A DNA stretch of 38,562 nucleotides from Anaerovibrio sp. (GTDB taxonomy: Bacteria > Bacillota > Negativicutes > Selenomonadales > Selenomonadaceae): positions 1-38,562 of the forward strand of contig NZ_JAILFV010000204.1 in assembly GCF_024697385.1 (NCBI RefSeq), written 5' to 3'. A model generated the notes under the pieces. It made no database searches. It saw only the letters and a list, made by a program, of their open reading frames with translations, and was not told where the DNA came from. This document shows positions 11,815 through 20,852 of this stretch, piece after piece. A program made the position numbers and the translations under genes. How positions within the stretch are numbered: position 1 is the first letter of the stretch; each line of letters opens with the position of its first letter.

Positions 11815-11964
11815 TTATTTGGTTTCCTTGTGCAGTGTGTGCTTCTTGCAGAACTTGCAATACTTATTGAATTCGATTCTATCTGGGTCGTTCTTTTTGT
11901 TTTTGTTGGTCTGATAGTTGCGACTCTTGCACACGGTGCAGGCCAGCGTTACTGCATTGCGCAT
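11815..11964 (-). CDS. rpmG: 50S ribosomal protein L33 (49 aa)
   Basis: Reverse complement reads [49 protein letters not shown], with two CxxC pairs; below the ORF-track size threshold. Confidence 0.96.
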   Translation of the reverse strand: MRNAVTLACTVCKSRNYQTNKNKKNDPDRIEFNKYCKFCKKHTLHKETK

Positions 11965-12020
11965 CTTATGCACTCCTTACTATTGAAATTATTGAACACT
12001 TAACAAAATGTCACTAACAT

Positions 12021-12049
12021 AATTTATCACAATTAAATTTGACTGTCAA
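12021..12049 (-). promoter_or_regulatory. Putative sigma-A promoter for rpmG-secE-nusG-rplKA
   Basis: Minus strand TTGACA (12049-12044), 17-nt spacer, TAAATT (12026-12021). Confidence 0.6.
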
Positions 12050-12228
12050 CAACAATCAAATTAAATTACAGGGAAAGGACATTTTGTTCTGATATTAACA
12101 GTGCCTCATCTTCCACATACCCAAGATAAAAAATGAGCGCCCCTGAAATGATGGATAAAACATCCCTATATTCAGCAGTTGTACAAAACTCCCACTAAAC
12201 AAGTTCTATTTTATGCTTTGCATAAATA

Positions 12229-12250
12229 AAACCCCTTATAAAAGGGGTTT
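12229..12250 (-). terminator. Terminator downstream of the tRNA cluster
   Basis: AAACCCCTT/AAGGGGTTT stem with 4-nt loop followed by a T-rich tract (TTTATTTA) on the minus strand. Confidence 0.65.
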
Positions 12251-12261
12251 AATTTACTGAT

Positions 12262-12338
12262 TGGTGGCTGCGAAGAGATTTGAACTCCTGACACTCCGGG
12301 TATGAACCGAATGCTCTAGCCAACTGAGCTACGCAGCC
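12262..12338 (-). tRNA. tRNA-Met(CAT), elongator type
   Basis: GGCTGCGTAGCTCAGTTGGCTAGAGCATTCGGTTCATACCCGGAGTGTCAGGAGTTCAAATCTCTTCGCAGCCACCA; full cloverleaf with encoded CCA. Confidence 0.93.
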
Positions 12339-12346
12339 ATATATAA

Positions 12347-12422
<76 letters not shown>

Positions 12423-12433
12423 ATTCCAGGCTT

Positions 12434-12509
<76 letters not shown>

Positions 12510-12530
12510 ATAATAATATAAAAAGTCAAA

Positions 12531-12615
12531 TGGTGGGCAGGGATGGATTCGAACCATCGTAGCCTACGGCGACGGATTTACAGTCCGTTCCCTTTAACCA
12601 CTCGGGCACCTACCC
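12531..12615 (-). tRNA. tRNA-Tyr(GTA), long variable arm
   Basis: GGGTAGGTGCCCGAGTGGTTAAAGGGAACGGACTGTAAATCCGTCGCCGTAGGCTACGATGGTTCGAATCCATCCCTGCCCACCA; anticodon GTA. Confidence 0.95.
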
Positions 12616-12747
12616 AAATATCAACTCTTTATGAGGGATAACACTGCATTTTGCCTCAGTCTGAGGCACCCTTTGTGTTTTCCCGCTGACAGGTATATAT
12701 ACTATCATCATATTTATGGTTTGTAAAGCATTTTTTATAAAAAATTG

Positions 12748-14040
12748 TTATTTTTTTCTTTTTGCCCGGTCTCTCAATCTCCTGGACCTGTCATTACGGC
12801 CTTTATGGCTGTTTCCCTTACGGTTTGCATACTTGCTCTTTGCCAGTTTAGCCTGCTTTTTTTCAGCTTCCTGTTTTTTCCTGGCCAGCTCCTTTTCCCG
12901 CTTTTCACGCTTCAGTCTTGAAGCCAGGCTTCTGCTGGAAACATCCTTGGTGATATGATTTTTTATCCCTGCCTCGATTTTCCTCAACATGTTATATTGA
13001 CGGGCATTGACAAAGGTAATGGCCACACCATGCTGTCCGGCACGCCCGGTACGGCCGATACGGTGAATATAGCTTTCCGTATCCTGTGGTATATCATAAT
13101 TGAATACATGGGTCACCCCTTCTATATCCAGCCCACGGGCTGCAATATCGGTGGTGACCAGAATCTGCAGCTTTGCCTGACGAAATTTATTCAGCACATT
13201 GGTTCTCTGAAGCTGGCTCAGCTCACCATGAAGCTCATCTGCCATGTAACCGCGTCTGGCCAAAGCCATTGCAACCTGGGACACTCTGGACCGCGTCGAG
13301 CAAAATACCATAGCCAGATACGGCCTGTCTTCGTTAATAAGTTCGCAAAGCTTATCCAGCTTTGAGGATTCAACAGTATCCACCACCCGTTGCTGAATAC
13401 TGTCCAAGGTAATATGCTCCGCCTTTATCTCAATATGCTGCACCTGATACATATAGCAATGGGCAAGGCTCTTGATGCGGTCCGGCATAGTGGCCGAAAA
13501 CAGCATAATTTGCCTGTCCTTGGCCATAACCGAAAGAATGGTCTCCACATCCTCGATAAAGCCCCGACGAAGCATTTCATCAGCCTCATCCAAAACAATC
13601 CTGTTGGTTGTTGAGAAATTCAGCGTACGGCGACGCAGGTGGTCCAGAAGGCGTCCCGGAGTTCCTATGATAACCTGGGGCGACCGCCCTAATTTCTGTT
13701 TTTGCCGTTCTATATCCTGTCCTCCATATATGGCCAGTGACCTAATGCCACTCGCCTTATCGAGAATCGCGGCCACCTTTGAGATCTGAATGGTCAGCTC
13801 CCTGGTAGGTGTTATGATGACAGCCTGAACATTATCTGCCTGCAGCTTGATTTTATCATATATTGGAAGCAAAAAGCCCAGGGTTTTGCCTGTCCCTGTC
13901 TGGGCCTGTACAATAGTATCCCTGCCATTTCGCAAGGCAGGAACAGCCTCTTCCTGAACCCTGGTAGCTTCCCTTATTCCCATTTTACTCAAGGCATCAC
14001 ATAAAGGGCCACTGACACCAAGCTCTTCAAAACTTTTCAT
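12748..14040 (-). CDS. DEAD-box ATP-dependent RNA helicase
   Basis: AQTGTGKT, PTRELTIQ, GTPGRLLDHL, VLDEADEM, SATMP and HRIGRTGRAG motifs; basic C-terminal tail. Start set at MKSFEELGVS. Confidence 0.96.
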   Translation of the reverse strand: MKSFEELGVSGPLCDALSKMGIREATRVQEEAVPALRNGRDTIVQAQTGTGKTLGFLLPIYDKIKLQADNVQAVIITPTRELTIQISKVAAILDKASGIRSLAIYGGQDIERQKQKLGRSPQVIIGTPGRLLDHLRRRTLNFSTTNRIVLDEADEMLRRGFIEDVETILSVMAKDRQIMLFSATMPDRIKSLAHCYMYQVQHIEIKAEHITLDSIQQRVVDTVESSKLDKLCELINEDRPYLAMVFCSTRSRVSQVAMALARRGYMADELHGELSQLQRTNVLNKFRQAKLQILVTTDIAARGLDIEGVTHVFNYDIPQDTESYIHRIGRTGRAGQHGVAITFVNARQYNMLRKIEAGIKNHITKDVSSRSLASRLKREKREKELARKKQEAEKKQAKLAKSKYANRKGNSHKGRNDRSRRLRDRAKRKK

Positions 14041-14072
14041 GATTTCACTACCTTTACCTATATATACAGATA

Positions 14073-14093
14073 GCTCTCCCAATATGGGAGAGC
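14073..14093 (-). promoter_or_regulatory. 8-bp perfect hairpin just upstream of the helicase start
   Basis: GCTCTCCC-5 nt loop-GGGAGAGC; lacks a clear U-tract, so function is uncertain. Confidence 0.5.
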
Positions 14094-14187
14094 CTGTTAT
14101 TCAATAAATACTCCTTATCCGGCAGAAGCTTTCTGCAGTCACCACAGCTTCGTAATCCATAGCACAAAACCGTCAGCAGGGCGATGA

Positions 14188-15810
14188 TCACTTACTGTTG
14201 TATCTTTCTGCAAGTCTGGCCTGCAGTTCTGAATCCTCAAGGAAATCATCATAGGTGGTAAATTTATCAAACACACCACCCGGTGTAAGCTCAATAATCC
14301 GATCAGCAATCGTCTGAACGAACTCATGGTCATGGGAAGTAAAGAGCAAGGTCCCCTTAAAGGAAATCAATCCCTCATTAAGGGCAGTAATGGATTCCAG
14401 GTCAAGATGGTTAGTCGGTTCATCCATCAGAAGGACATTGGCCCCGCTGAGCATCATTTTTGAAAGCATGCAACGGACCTTTTCTCCTCCGGAAATGACA
14501 GATGCCTTTTTCAGACTCTCCTCACCACTGAAAAGCATTCTTCCCAAAAAGCCACGGACAAAGGATTCATCCGGGTCCTTAGAATACTGACGGAGCCAAT
14601 CTGTAAGACTCAGCTCGCAACCCTCAAAATACTGGGTATTATCATTTGGCAGATATGCCTGTGTCGTAGTAACGCCCCATTTGAAAGAACCCTCATCCGG
14701 CTCCATTTCACCCATGAGGATCTGGAACAAAGCTGTTTTACCGGCACTATTCGGCCCGGTAAATGCCACCTTATCACCCTTCTTCAAGGTGAAGCTCACA
14801 TTATCCAGCACCTTTTCCCCCTCTATGGTCTTGGAAATCCCCTCCACCAGCAAGAGCTGGTCGCCGGCCTCACGGTCCGGGGTAAAGGCGATATAAGGGT
14901 ATCGGCGTGATGAAGGCTTGATATCATCCAAGGTAATCTTTTCCAGCAATTTTTTACGGGAAGTAGCCTGCTTGGATTTTGAGGCATTAGCCGCAAAGCG
15001 GGCAATAAAGGTCTGAAGCTCCTTAATCTTTTCTTCCTTTTTCTTATTGGCATCCTTAGCCATCTGCATAGCCAGCTGACTGGAATGATACCAAAAATCG
15101 TAGTTGCCGACATAAAGCTGTATTTTCCCAAAGTCCACATCCGCGATATGCGTACATACCTGATTCAGGAAATGACGGTCATGGGAAACAACGATAACCG
15201 TATTCTCAAAATCTGCCAAAAAATCCTCCAGCCACTTGATTGATTCCAAATCCAGATGGTTGGTAGGCTCGTCCAGCAGTAAAATATCAGGGTTGCCAAA
15301 AAGTGCCTGGGCCAATAACACACGCACCTTCAGGTCAGGATCCATTTCAGACATCATCTTATTATGGAATTCCTCCCTGATTCCCAGTCCATTCAGGAGT
15401 TTGGCCGCATCTGCCTCAGCATCCCAACCGTTAAGCTCAGCAAATTCAGCCTCCAGCTCACCAGCCCTTATACCATCCTCATCAGAAAAATCAGGCTTGG
15501 CATAAATTGCATCCTTTTCTTCCATAATATCCACCAGATGCTGATTGCCCATAATAACGGTGCGTATAACATCATATTCATCAAAAGCAAAGTGATCCTG
15601 CTTCAGCACGGACATGCGCTCGCCAGGAGTGATTTCAATTGAGCCCTTGGTAGGTTCAATATCACCGGCCAACAGCTTTAAAAAAGTTGATTTGCCGGCA
15701 CCATTTGCTCCAATAACACCATAACAGTTTCCAGGAGTAAATTTAATTGAAACATCCTTAAATAACACGCGCTTTCCAAACTGAAGTGTAACTCCACTGG
15801 TTGTAATCAT
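14188..15810 (-). CDS. ABC-F family ATP-binding protein
   Basis: Two ABC domains (GANGAGKST, GPNSAGKTA) with LLDEPTNHLDLESIKWLEDFL and LLMDEPTNHLDLESI, no TM segments. Confidence 0.95.
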   Translation of the reverse strand: MITTSGVTLQFGKRVLFKDVSIKFTPGNCYGVIGANGAGKSTFLKLLAGDIEPTKGSIEITPGERMSVLKQDHFAFDEYDVIRTVIMGNQHLVDIMEEKDAIYAKPDFSDEDGIRAGELEAEFAELNGWDAEADAAKLLNGLGIREEFHNKMMSEMDPDLKVRVLLAQALFGNPDILLLDEPTNHLDLESIKWLEDFLADFENTVIVVSHDRHFLNQVCTHIADVDFGKIQLYVGNYDFWYHSSQLAMQMAKDANKKKEEKIKELQTFIARFAANASKSKQATSRKKLLEKITLDDIKPSSRRYPYIAFTPDREAGDQLLLVEGISKTIEGEKVLDNVSFTLKKGDKVAFTGPNSAGKTALFQILMGEMEPDEGSFKWGVTTTQAYLPNDNTQYFEGCELSLTDWLRQYSKDPDESFVRGFLGRMLFSGEESLKKASVISGGEKVRCMLSKMMLSGANVLLMDEPTNHLDLESITALNEGLISFKGTLLFTSHDHEFVQTIADRIIELTPGGVFDKFTTYDDFLEDSELQARLAERYNSK

Positions 15811-15846
15811 TGTAATAAAAATCCTCTCTATAACTATACAGTTTTA

Positions 15847-16629
15847 TCATGACTGCAAAATTGCATGATAATAATCCAAAATACTCTGTCCATAACCAAC
15901 ACCAGGCACAGCCCAACGACCGTTAAGGTCCATCCATTCATGAAGAATGTTGTTGCCATAATTCTTTCTGACCAATTCATATCGTGGGTCCACAATAGGT
16001 GTTGTCGGACTGGAGGTTGAAGCATATGCCAAAAGATGCTGAATATGCGCACGCACACCAACCCTTGGCGACTCAAAAAAGGCACCCTTTACAGTTGCAC
16101 TGGTGGTACCAAGACCACAATAATTATTTTGAGCAGGTATCACAGTACCTCCATAGCTGAAATAACCTGTTTCCTTCAGGGCCTGGGCAAAGGCAATATC
16201 AGGCCTTACCCCTTCCCGCGCTGCCTCTTCATAATAAAATTCCACCAGCTGCTCAGGAGATGTATTTAAAAGCGGATGTGGATTATTCTTTAACAGGTAT
16301 CTGACACACTGTTCCTTTGTAGCAACGGCACCACCCAGAATACTGGTCTCATTGCTGTATGTCTGTATAGGTTTCTCTACACTTGACGCATTTTCAGGAG
16401 CTGTATCCTGTACAGGTTCAGGATATAAAATATCATGTATTCTTTCCTCAAAGCTCTTTTTTTTCTTATTGGAATTCACCACAGTAGTACCGTTGTGAAG
16501 AGTCCTCTCAGTTGAAACTGTCGTCTTACCGTTGACGGTCTTTGCATCCACGGCATTTGACGGAAGCAGCAGCACAGACATTACCACTGCAGCACAAACA
16601 ATTTTCAGCCCCTGATTATATAAAAGCAC
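15847..16629 (-). CDS. Secreted glucosaminidase-domain peptidoglycan hydrolase
   Basis: N-terminal signal-like hydrophobic segment; PDIAFAQALKETGYFSYGGTVIPAQNNYCGLGTT...GVRAHIQHLLAYAS is typical of the glucosaminidase domain. Confidence 0.88.
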   Translation of the reverse strand: MLLYNQGLKIVCAAVVMSVLLLPSNAVDAKTVNGKTTVSTERTLHNGTTVVNSNKKKKSFEERIHDILYPEPVQDTAPENASSVEKPIQTYSNETSILGGAVATKEQCVRYLLKNNPHPLLNTSPEQLVEFYYEEAAREGVRPDIAFAQALKETGYFSYGGTVIPAQNNYCGLGTTSATVKGAFFESPRVGVRAHIQHLLAYASTSSPTTPIVDPRYELVRKNYGNNILHEWMDLNGRWAVPGVGYGQSILDYYHAILQS

Positions 16630-16654
16630 GACAAAACCTCCCTATTCAAAAACA

Positions 16655-17908
16655 TTAAAAGCCATAGATCATATAAACAACAAACAACCCAACAATTGGC
16701 AGTAATTCTAATGACAGTTCACTGCCCCGTCCGGAAGTAAGCATCAAAATACAATAAACAAGCAGGCCACATCCTATCCCGGCAGTAAGACTTCCCCACA
16801 AAGGAACAAGTAACAATGTAAAAACACCTGCTAAGATTGATATATTATCATTAAATGAAGAAAATTTCAAATTTTGCAGCAGGCAACAACCTGCACAAAT
16901 CACCGCAGATACTGAAATAAAGCCATAATCTGCCATCTCCAGCAGCAGTGGCGCACAAAAAAGTGTTACCAAAAGCAAAATCACCGTAATCCAAACCGGC
17001 TTATAAGTATACCTGGAATCAAAACGACAGGCTGCAGAAGCCTCAGACACACTCATAGCCCCACCGGCGATGACACCACCCAGGAATGATGCAAATCCAT
17101 TGGACATAATTACACCAGCTTCATTGTCCCTGTCCACCACCTGCGCCAGGGCCATGCCCTCAGAAATAAGCACCAAAAAGACTACCAGTACAGCACCAAT
17201 AAGTTCAGCAAATCTATCAGTGCTTACCTGAAGGACAGTATCCATCAATCCCATGGGCAGGGAAAACCACGCCTCCGGCAACACCATATACCCACTGACC
17301 AATGCAAAAAAAACCGCGGTCAGCAATCCCGACAGAATACCATATTCACCATTACGGCACCAAAGAATCAATGCTACCAGGGTACTCACACCAGCTATTA
17401 TGGCTATTGGATCATTTATACTGCCCATCCCGGTAATCTGAACAGGCGTACCTATGACCAAATTACCCATGATCAATCCCCGATATATAAGCAGAACCCC
17501 AATAACACCTGGAATAACCTGCAAAAGATATCCCGGCAAGGACCTTATGAGCCTATGATAAGCTCCCGTGTATACTACAAATAGTATCAACAATCCTGCC
17601 ACAAGAGGTACGCACATTGCCTCCTGCCAAGTAAATCCATGGCAGATAATCAGGTCATAGCAAAGAAAACTGTTGACCGCTATCCCAGGTGCCACAGCAA
17701 CCCCTAACCTATACTTTACTCCCGCTGCAGCCGTAGCCAAAAGTGAACTTAGCACCACGGCAGTAAATACACCATTATAAGGCATTCCGGCACGCTGCCA
17801 CATTTTTGTAACCACGAGAATGTTGACCAGAATAAAAGCATAATTTACTATGCCGGCCACAGCCCCTGTTTCTATGAACTTGTCAAGGAATTTATTATAG
17901 GTATTCAT
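16655..17908 (-). CDS. NCS2-type (AzgA-like) nucleobase permease
   Basis: Polytopic membrane protein; VKYRLGVAVAPGIAVNSFLCYDLI and the downstream layout resemble purine permeases. Start set at MNTYNKFLDK. Substrate not determinable. Confidence 0.75.
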   Translation of the reverse strand: MNTYNKFLDKFIETGAVAGIVNYAFILVNILVVTKMWQRAGMPYNGVFTAVVLSSLLATAAAGVKYRLGVAVAPGIAVNSFLCYDLIICHGFTWQEAMCVPLVAGLLILFVVYTGAYHRLIRSLPGYLLQVIPGVIGVLLIYRGLIMGNLVIGTPVQITGMGSINDPIAIIAGVSTLVALILWCRNGEYGILSGLLTAVFFALVSGYMVLPEAWFSLPMGLMDTVLQVSTDRFAELIGAVLVVFLVLISEGMALAQVVDRDNEAGVIMSNGFASFLGGVIAGGAMSVSEASAACRFDSRYTYKPVWITVILLLVTLFCAPLLLEMADYGFISVSAVICAGCCLLQNLKFSSFNDNISILAGVFTLLLVPLWGSLTAGIGCGLLVYCILMLTSGRGSELSLELLPIVGLFVVYMIYGF

Positions 17909-17921
17909 CACCCTGTACCTC

Positions 17922-17952
17922 AAAACAGCCTATAACGGTACCGCTATAGGCT
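17922..17952 (-). terminator. Terminator-like hairpin in the leader of the NCS2 permease gene
   Basis: Minus strand AGCCTATAGCGGTACCGTTATAGGCT followed by GTTTTG; its distal end is about 18 nt before the ATG at 17908. Confidence 0.65.
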
Positions 17953-17990
17953 GATAAAATGAGTCTTATCCGGTCAAATTTATACACGAC

Positions 17991-18038
17991 TTATAGGAAC
18001 TGCCCTTCCCAGTGAATGCGAAGTATCAGTTCCCCTGG
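17991..18038 (-). ncRNA. Candidate cis-regulatory aptamer (riboswitch-like) upstream of the NCS2 permease
   Basis: Minus strand CCAG-G-GGAACTG-ATA-CTTC-GCATTCACTGG-GAAG-GG-CAGTTCC-TATAA: nested stems, loop CTGG complementary to upstream CCAG, and a 3' flank complementary to the terminator arm. Confidence 0.4.
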
Positions 18039-18065
18039 CATCAGCAAAGGATTTTTGCCCGTCAT

Positions 18066-19085
18066 TTACTTGTTGATGGCATTCAATGAATCAGACTGGG
18101 ATTCATCAAAATCCTTATCCAAAACCTTTTTACCAAATACAGTAACCGTATAATACAAGCCTACAAAAAATGGCAGATATTCAGCAATAAAACGCCAGGA
18201 TACCGCCAGGATACCCACTGTCCCCGGAGGTACACTGGAACTGAATAAATATATAAAACCACCTTCAGCTATACCGGAGCCTCCCGGAGTAGGTGAAAAA
18301 TACAACAAAATATTCAAAAACATCATACGGCCCATTACCGTAAGCCAGTCCACCGTTGCCCCCAGTCCCAGCATCAGGAAAGGAACTATCATATAAATAA
18401 AAATCAGACTGAGTCCCGATTCAAAAAACACCCGCACCATGGATAAAGGCGATGACGCCAGCAGCTTTATGCCTTCCTTGCTGTCCCTGTAGGTATCCAC
18501 AAATTTTTTGCACCATTTGCGTGGCATACGTTTTGCTATTTTTAGGGCAAGATAATCAAATGCATTATTTCTGATACCATATGCCAATAAAATCAGCAGC
18601 ACGGCTACTGAGCCTGCAATATAGACCATAACCTCATTTGATACCCCCGGAAGGATACCTTCATCATGTAAAAATATAAAAGGCAGGCAACATGCCAAAA
18701 ACAAAATCGACACTACCGTGCGGACCAGTGCCAGCACAGCTGCCTTCCCCCCGGGAACCCCTGCCTTCCGCAGGAACATGACCTGAGCTATGGCACCCGC
18801 TGCCGCCCCGGGCCCCAGCATGGCCAGGAAATAATTTCCAAAAACAACCTGTACAGCCTGTTCCAGGGTAATTTTCTCCCCGGATATCCGCACCATGTGC
18901 ATCAGCCGTGTCCCATCAAGTACCAGACCGATAATCATGGCCAATACTGCCAGGATTACAGACCATGGCTTGAACATATACAGGCTGGAAATAGTATTTA
19001 TATCAACAGTAAAATAAATTACCGCACTGGAAATAACCACAACCAGTAGGAATAATCCCAATATTCGCCCATAAACTTTATTCAT
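18066..19085 (-). CDS. UPF0104/lysylphosphatidylglycerol synthase TM region-like (flippase-like) membrane protein
   Basis: About 8 hydrophobic segments; GLVLDGTRLMHMVRISGE, GNYFLAMLGPGAAAGAIAQVMFLRKAGVP and SPTPGGSGIAEGGF motifs. Confidence 0.85.
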   Translation of the reverse strand: MNKVYGRILGLFLLVVVISSAVIYFTVDINTISSLYMFKPWSVILAVLAMIIGLVLDGTRLMHMVRISGEKITLEQAVQVVFGNYFLAMLGPGAAAGAIAQVMFLRKAGVPGGKAAVLALVRTVVSILFLACCLPFIFLHDEGILPGVSNEVMVYIAGSVAVLLILLAYGIRNNAFDYLALKIAKRMPRKWCKKFVDTYRDSKEGIKLLASSPLSMVRVFFESGLSLIFIYMIVPFLMLGLGATVDWLTVMGRMMFLNILLYFSPTPGGSGIAEGGFIYLFSSSVPPGTVGILAVSWRFIAEYLPFFVGLYYTVTVFGKKVLDKDFDESQSDSLNAINK

Positions 19086-19310
19086 TCAGCAACTCCTCAA
19101 AAGAGATCACTTGATTATGTACTGCTCAAACCCCACAAAAGAAAAAGTGAGATAGGATTGAGCTACAGAATTGATGCCCGATGCTTTTCCCCGGCAAAAT
19201 GCCATTTAGTCATAGCATCCCGACATCATTAAAAAACAACACTTTTCATTATATCATTTTCTTATACTGCATGCCAAACAAACAACAGCAGGTCTCCCCA
19301 AAAGTACAAA

Positions 19311-19356
19311 AATAATACTGATTCAATGGGCGTTTACCGCTCCAGCTGAATCAGTA
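19311..19356 (-). terminator. Intrinsic terminator after folE2
   Basis: TACTGATTCA...TGAATCAGTA 10-bp stem followed by TTATTTTTG on the minus strand. Confidence 0.75.
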
Positions 19357-19361
19357 TCGTC

Positions 19362-20150
19362 TTATTTGACATTTTCCTCATGCCTTGCGTATGCACTATG
19401 ATTATGAATACTTTCAAAATTATCGCATTCCAATGCAAACCAGGCCAATCCCGGCAATTTACGCAGGGCTAAAACCCCATCCCGAAGTATGTCCTCCACA
19501 AATTTGGGATTGTCATAGGCCTTTTCAGTCACGAATTTCTCATCCTCACGCTTTAAAAGAGGATAAATCTGACATGAGGCCTGCTGTTCCATCAACAGCA
19601 CCAAATCCTCAATAAGAATACAATCGCAGTCACTGTCAAAACGCACCCGCACATCCATAATGCCCCGTTGATTATGGGCCCCATAATCAGAAATCTCCTT
19701 GCTGCACGGACACAGGGAAGTATAGGGCACCTTCACCCCAAGAATGAACTGTAGGTCTTCCCCCCGTTTCAGATAACCATCAAAAAAACAGTCCACATCC
19801 AAAACAGAATGTCGCTTACTGACAGGCGCAATCCTATCCACAAAATATTTAAATTCAATGTGAAGGGATGCAGCCTCAGCCTGAAGCCTATCCAAGGCCT
19901 CCCCCAGTATTTCGGACATTTCTCCTTCAGCTATAGGTGAGCTGGTCCATTTGTTGAGTATTTCCTGAAACCGGCTCATATGCGTTCCCTTGTATTCCAT
20001 GGGGAGGGAAATGGTAAAGCTGATATTCCCCAAAACCTGCTGATAATTCCCCTCCTTGGTCTTAATTTGAAGGGGCATATGGACATCCCTTATTCCAACA
20101 TTTTGAATAGCAATGCCTCGATGATCGATACTGTTTTGTACATCCTTCAT
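19362..20150 (-). CDS. folE2: GTP cyclohydrolase FolE2 (type IB)
   Basis: Conserved VGIRDVHMPLQI, SLCPCSKEISDYGAHNQRG; located next to queC. Confidence 0.95.
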   Translation of the reverse strand: MKDVQNSIDHRGIAIQNVGIRDVHMPLQIKTKEGNYQQVLGNISFTISLPMEYKGTHMSRFQEILNKWTSSPIAEGEMSEILGEALDRLQAEAASLHIEFKYFVDRIAPVSKRHSVLDVDCFFDGYLKRGEDLQFILGVKVPYTSLCPCSKEISDYGAHNQRGIMDVRVRFDSDCDCILIEDLVLLMEQQASCQIYPLLKREDEKFVTEKAYDNPKFVEDILRDGVLALRKLPGLAWFALECDNFESIHNHSAYARHEENVK

Positions 20151-20162
20151 AAAGTCACCTGC

Positions 20163-20840
20163 TTACATATTTTCGTATTCCACAGGATCAACAATACCGG
20201 CTTCTGCAAAGCCCCTAAGGCGCAATTTGCAGCTGTCACATACACCACAGGCCTTTTCACCGCCCTTATAGCAGCTGTGAGTGAACTGCAATGGTGCCTC
20301 AAGGCGGCTTCCCAATTGGACTATTTCCTTTTTGGACAGATTCTGCAAAGGTGTCTCTATAGTGATATGCCTGCCATCTTCAGTACCGGCTTTGGTTGCA
20401 TAATTTGCCGCCACCTGGAATTTCTCAATAAACTCCGGACGACAATCCGGATATCCTGAATAATCCACTGCATTCACGCCGATAAACACATAATCTGCTC
20501 CAATCACCTCTGCATAGCCCATGGCATAACTCAAAAAAATCAGATTACGGGCCGGTACATAGGTAACTGGTACATCATCCCTGTCTACATTCCCCTCAGG
20601 AACCTCTATATGATTATCCGTGAGAGCCGAACCACCTATCTGTTCCATATTTGTTTCAATAATGAGATGTTTTTTTACTTTATAAAACTCAGCAACCTTT
20701 TTGGCTCCCTCAAGCTCAATATTGTGCCGCTGATGATAATTAAAGCTGATGGGATAAATATCAAATCCCTTTGATTTGGCTACAGCCATACATACTGTAG
20801 AATCCAAGCCACCGGAAAGTAAAACAACTGCCTTCTGCAC
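20163..20840 (-). CDS. queC: 7-cyano-7-deazaguanine synthase
   Basis: AVVLLSGGLDSTVCMAVAKSKG PP-loop and C-terminal zinc Cys cluster CYKGGEKACGVCDSCKLRLRGF. Confidence 0.97.
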   Translation of the reverse strand: MQKAVVLLSGGLDSTVCMAVAKSKGFDIYPISFNYHQRHNIELEGAKKVAEFYKVKKHLIIETNMEQIGGSALTDNHIEVPEGNVDRDDVPVTYVPARNLIFLSYAMGYAEVIGADYVFIGVNAVDYSGYPDCRPEFIEKFQVAANYATKAGTEDGRHITIETPLQNLSKKEIVQLGSRLEAPLQFTHSCYKGGEKACGVCDSCKLRLRGFAEAGIVDPVEYENM

Positions 20841-20852
20841 AATGATGCCTCC

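Noticed and set aside
12654-12672. Palindrome TGCCTCAG-T-CTGAGGCA upstream of the tRNA cluster
   Set aside because: Loop too small for a good hairpin and no U-tract; could be a helicase terminator remnant or protein site but unsupported.
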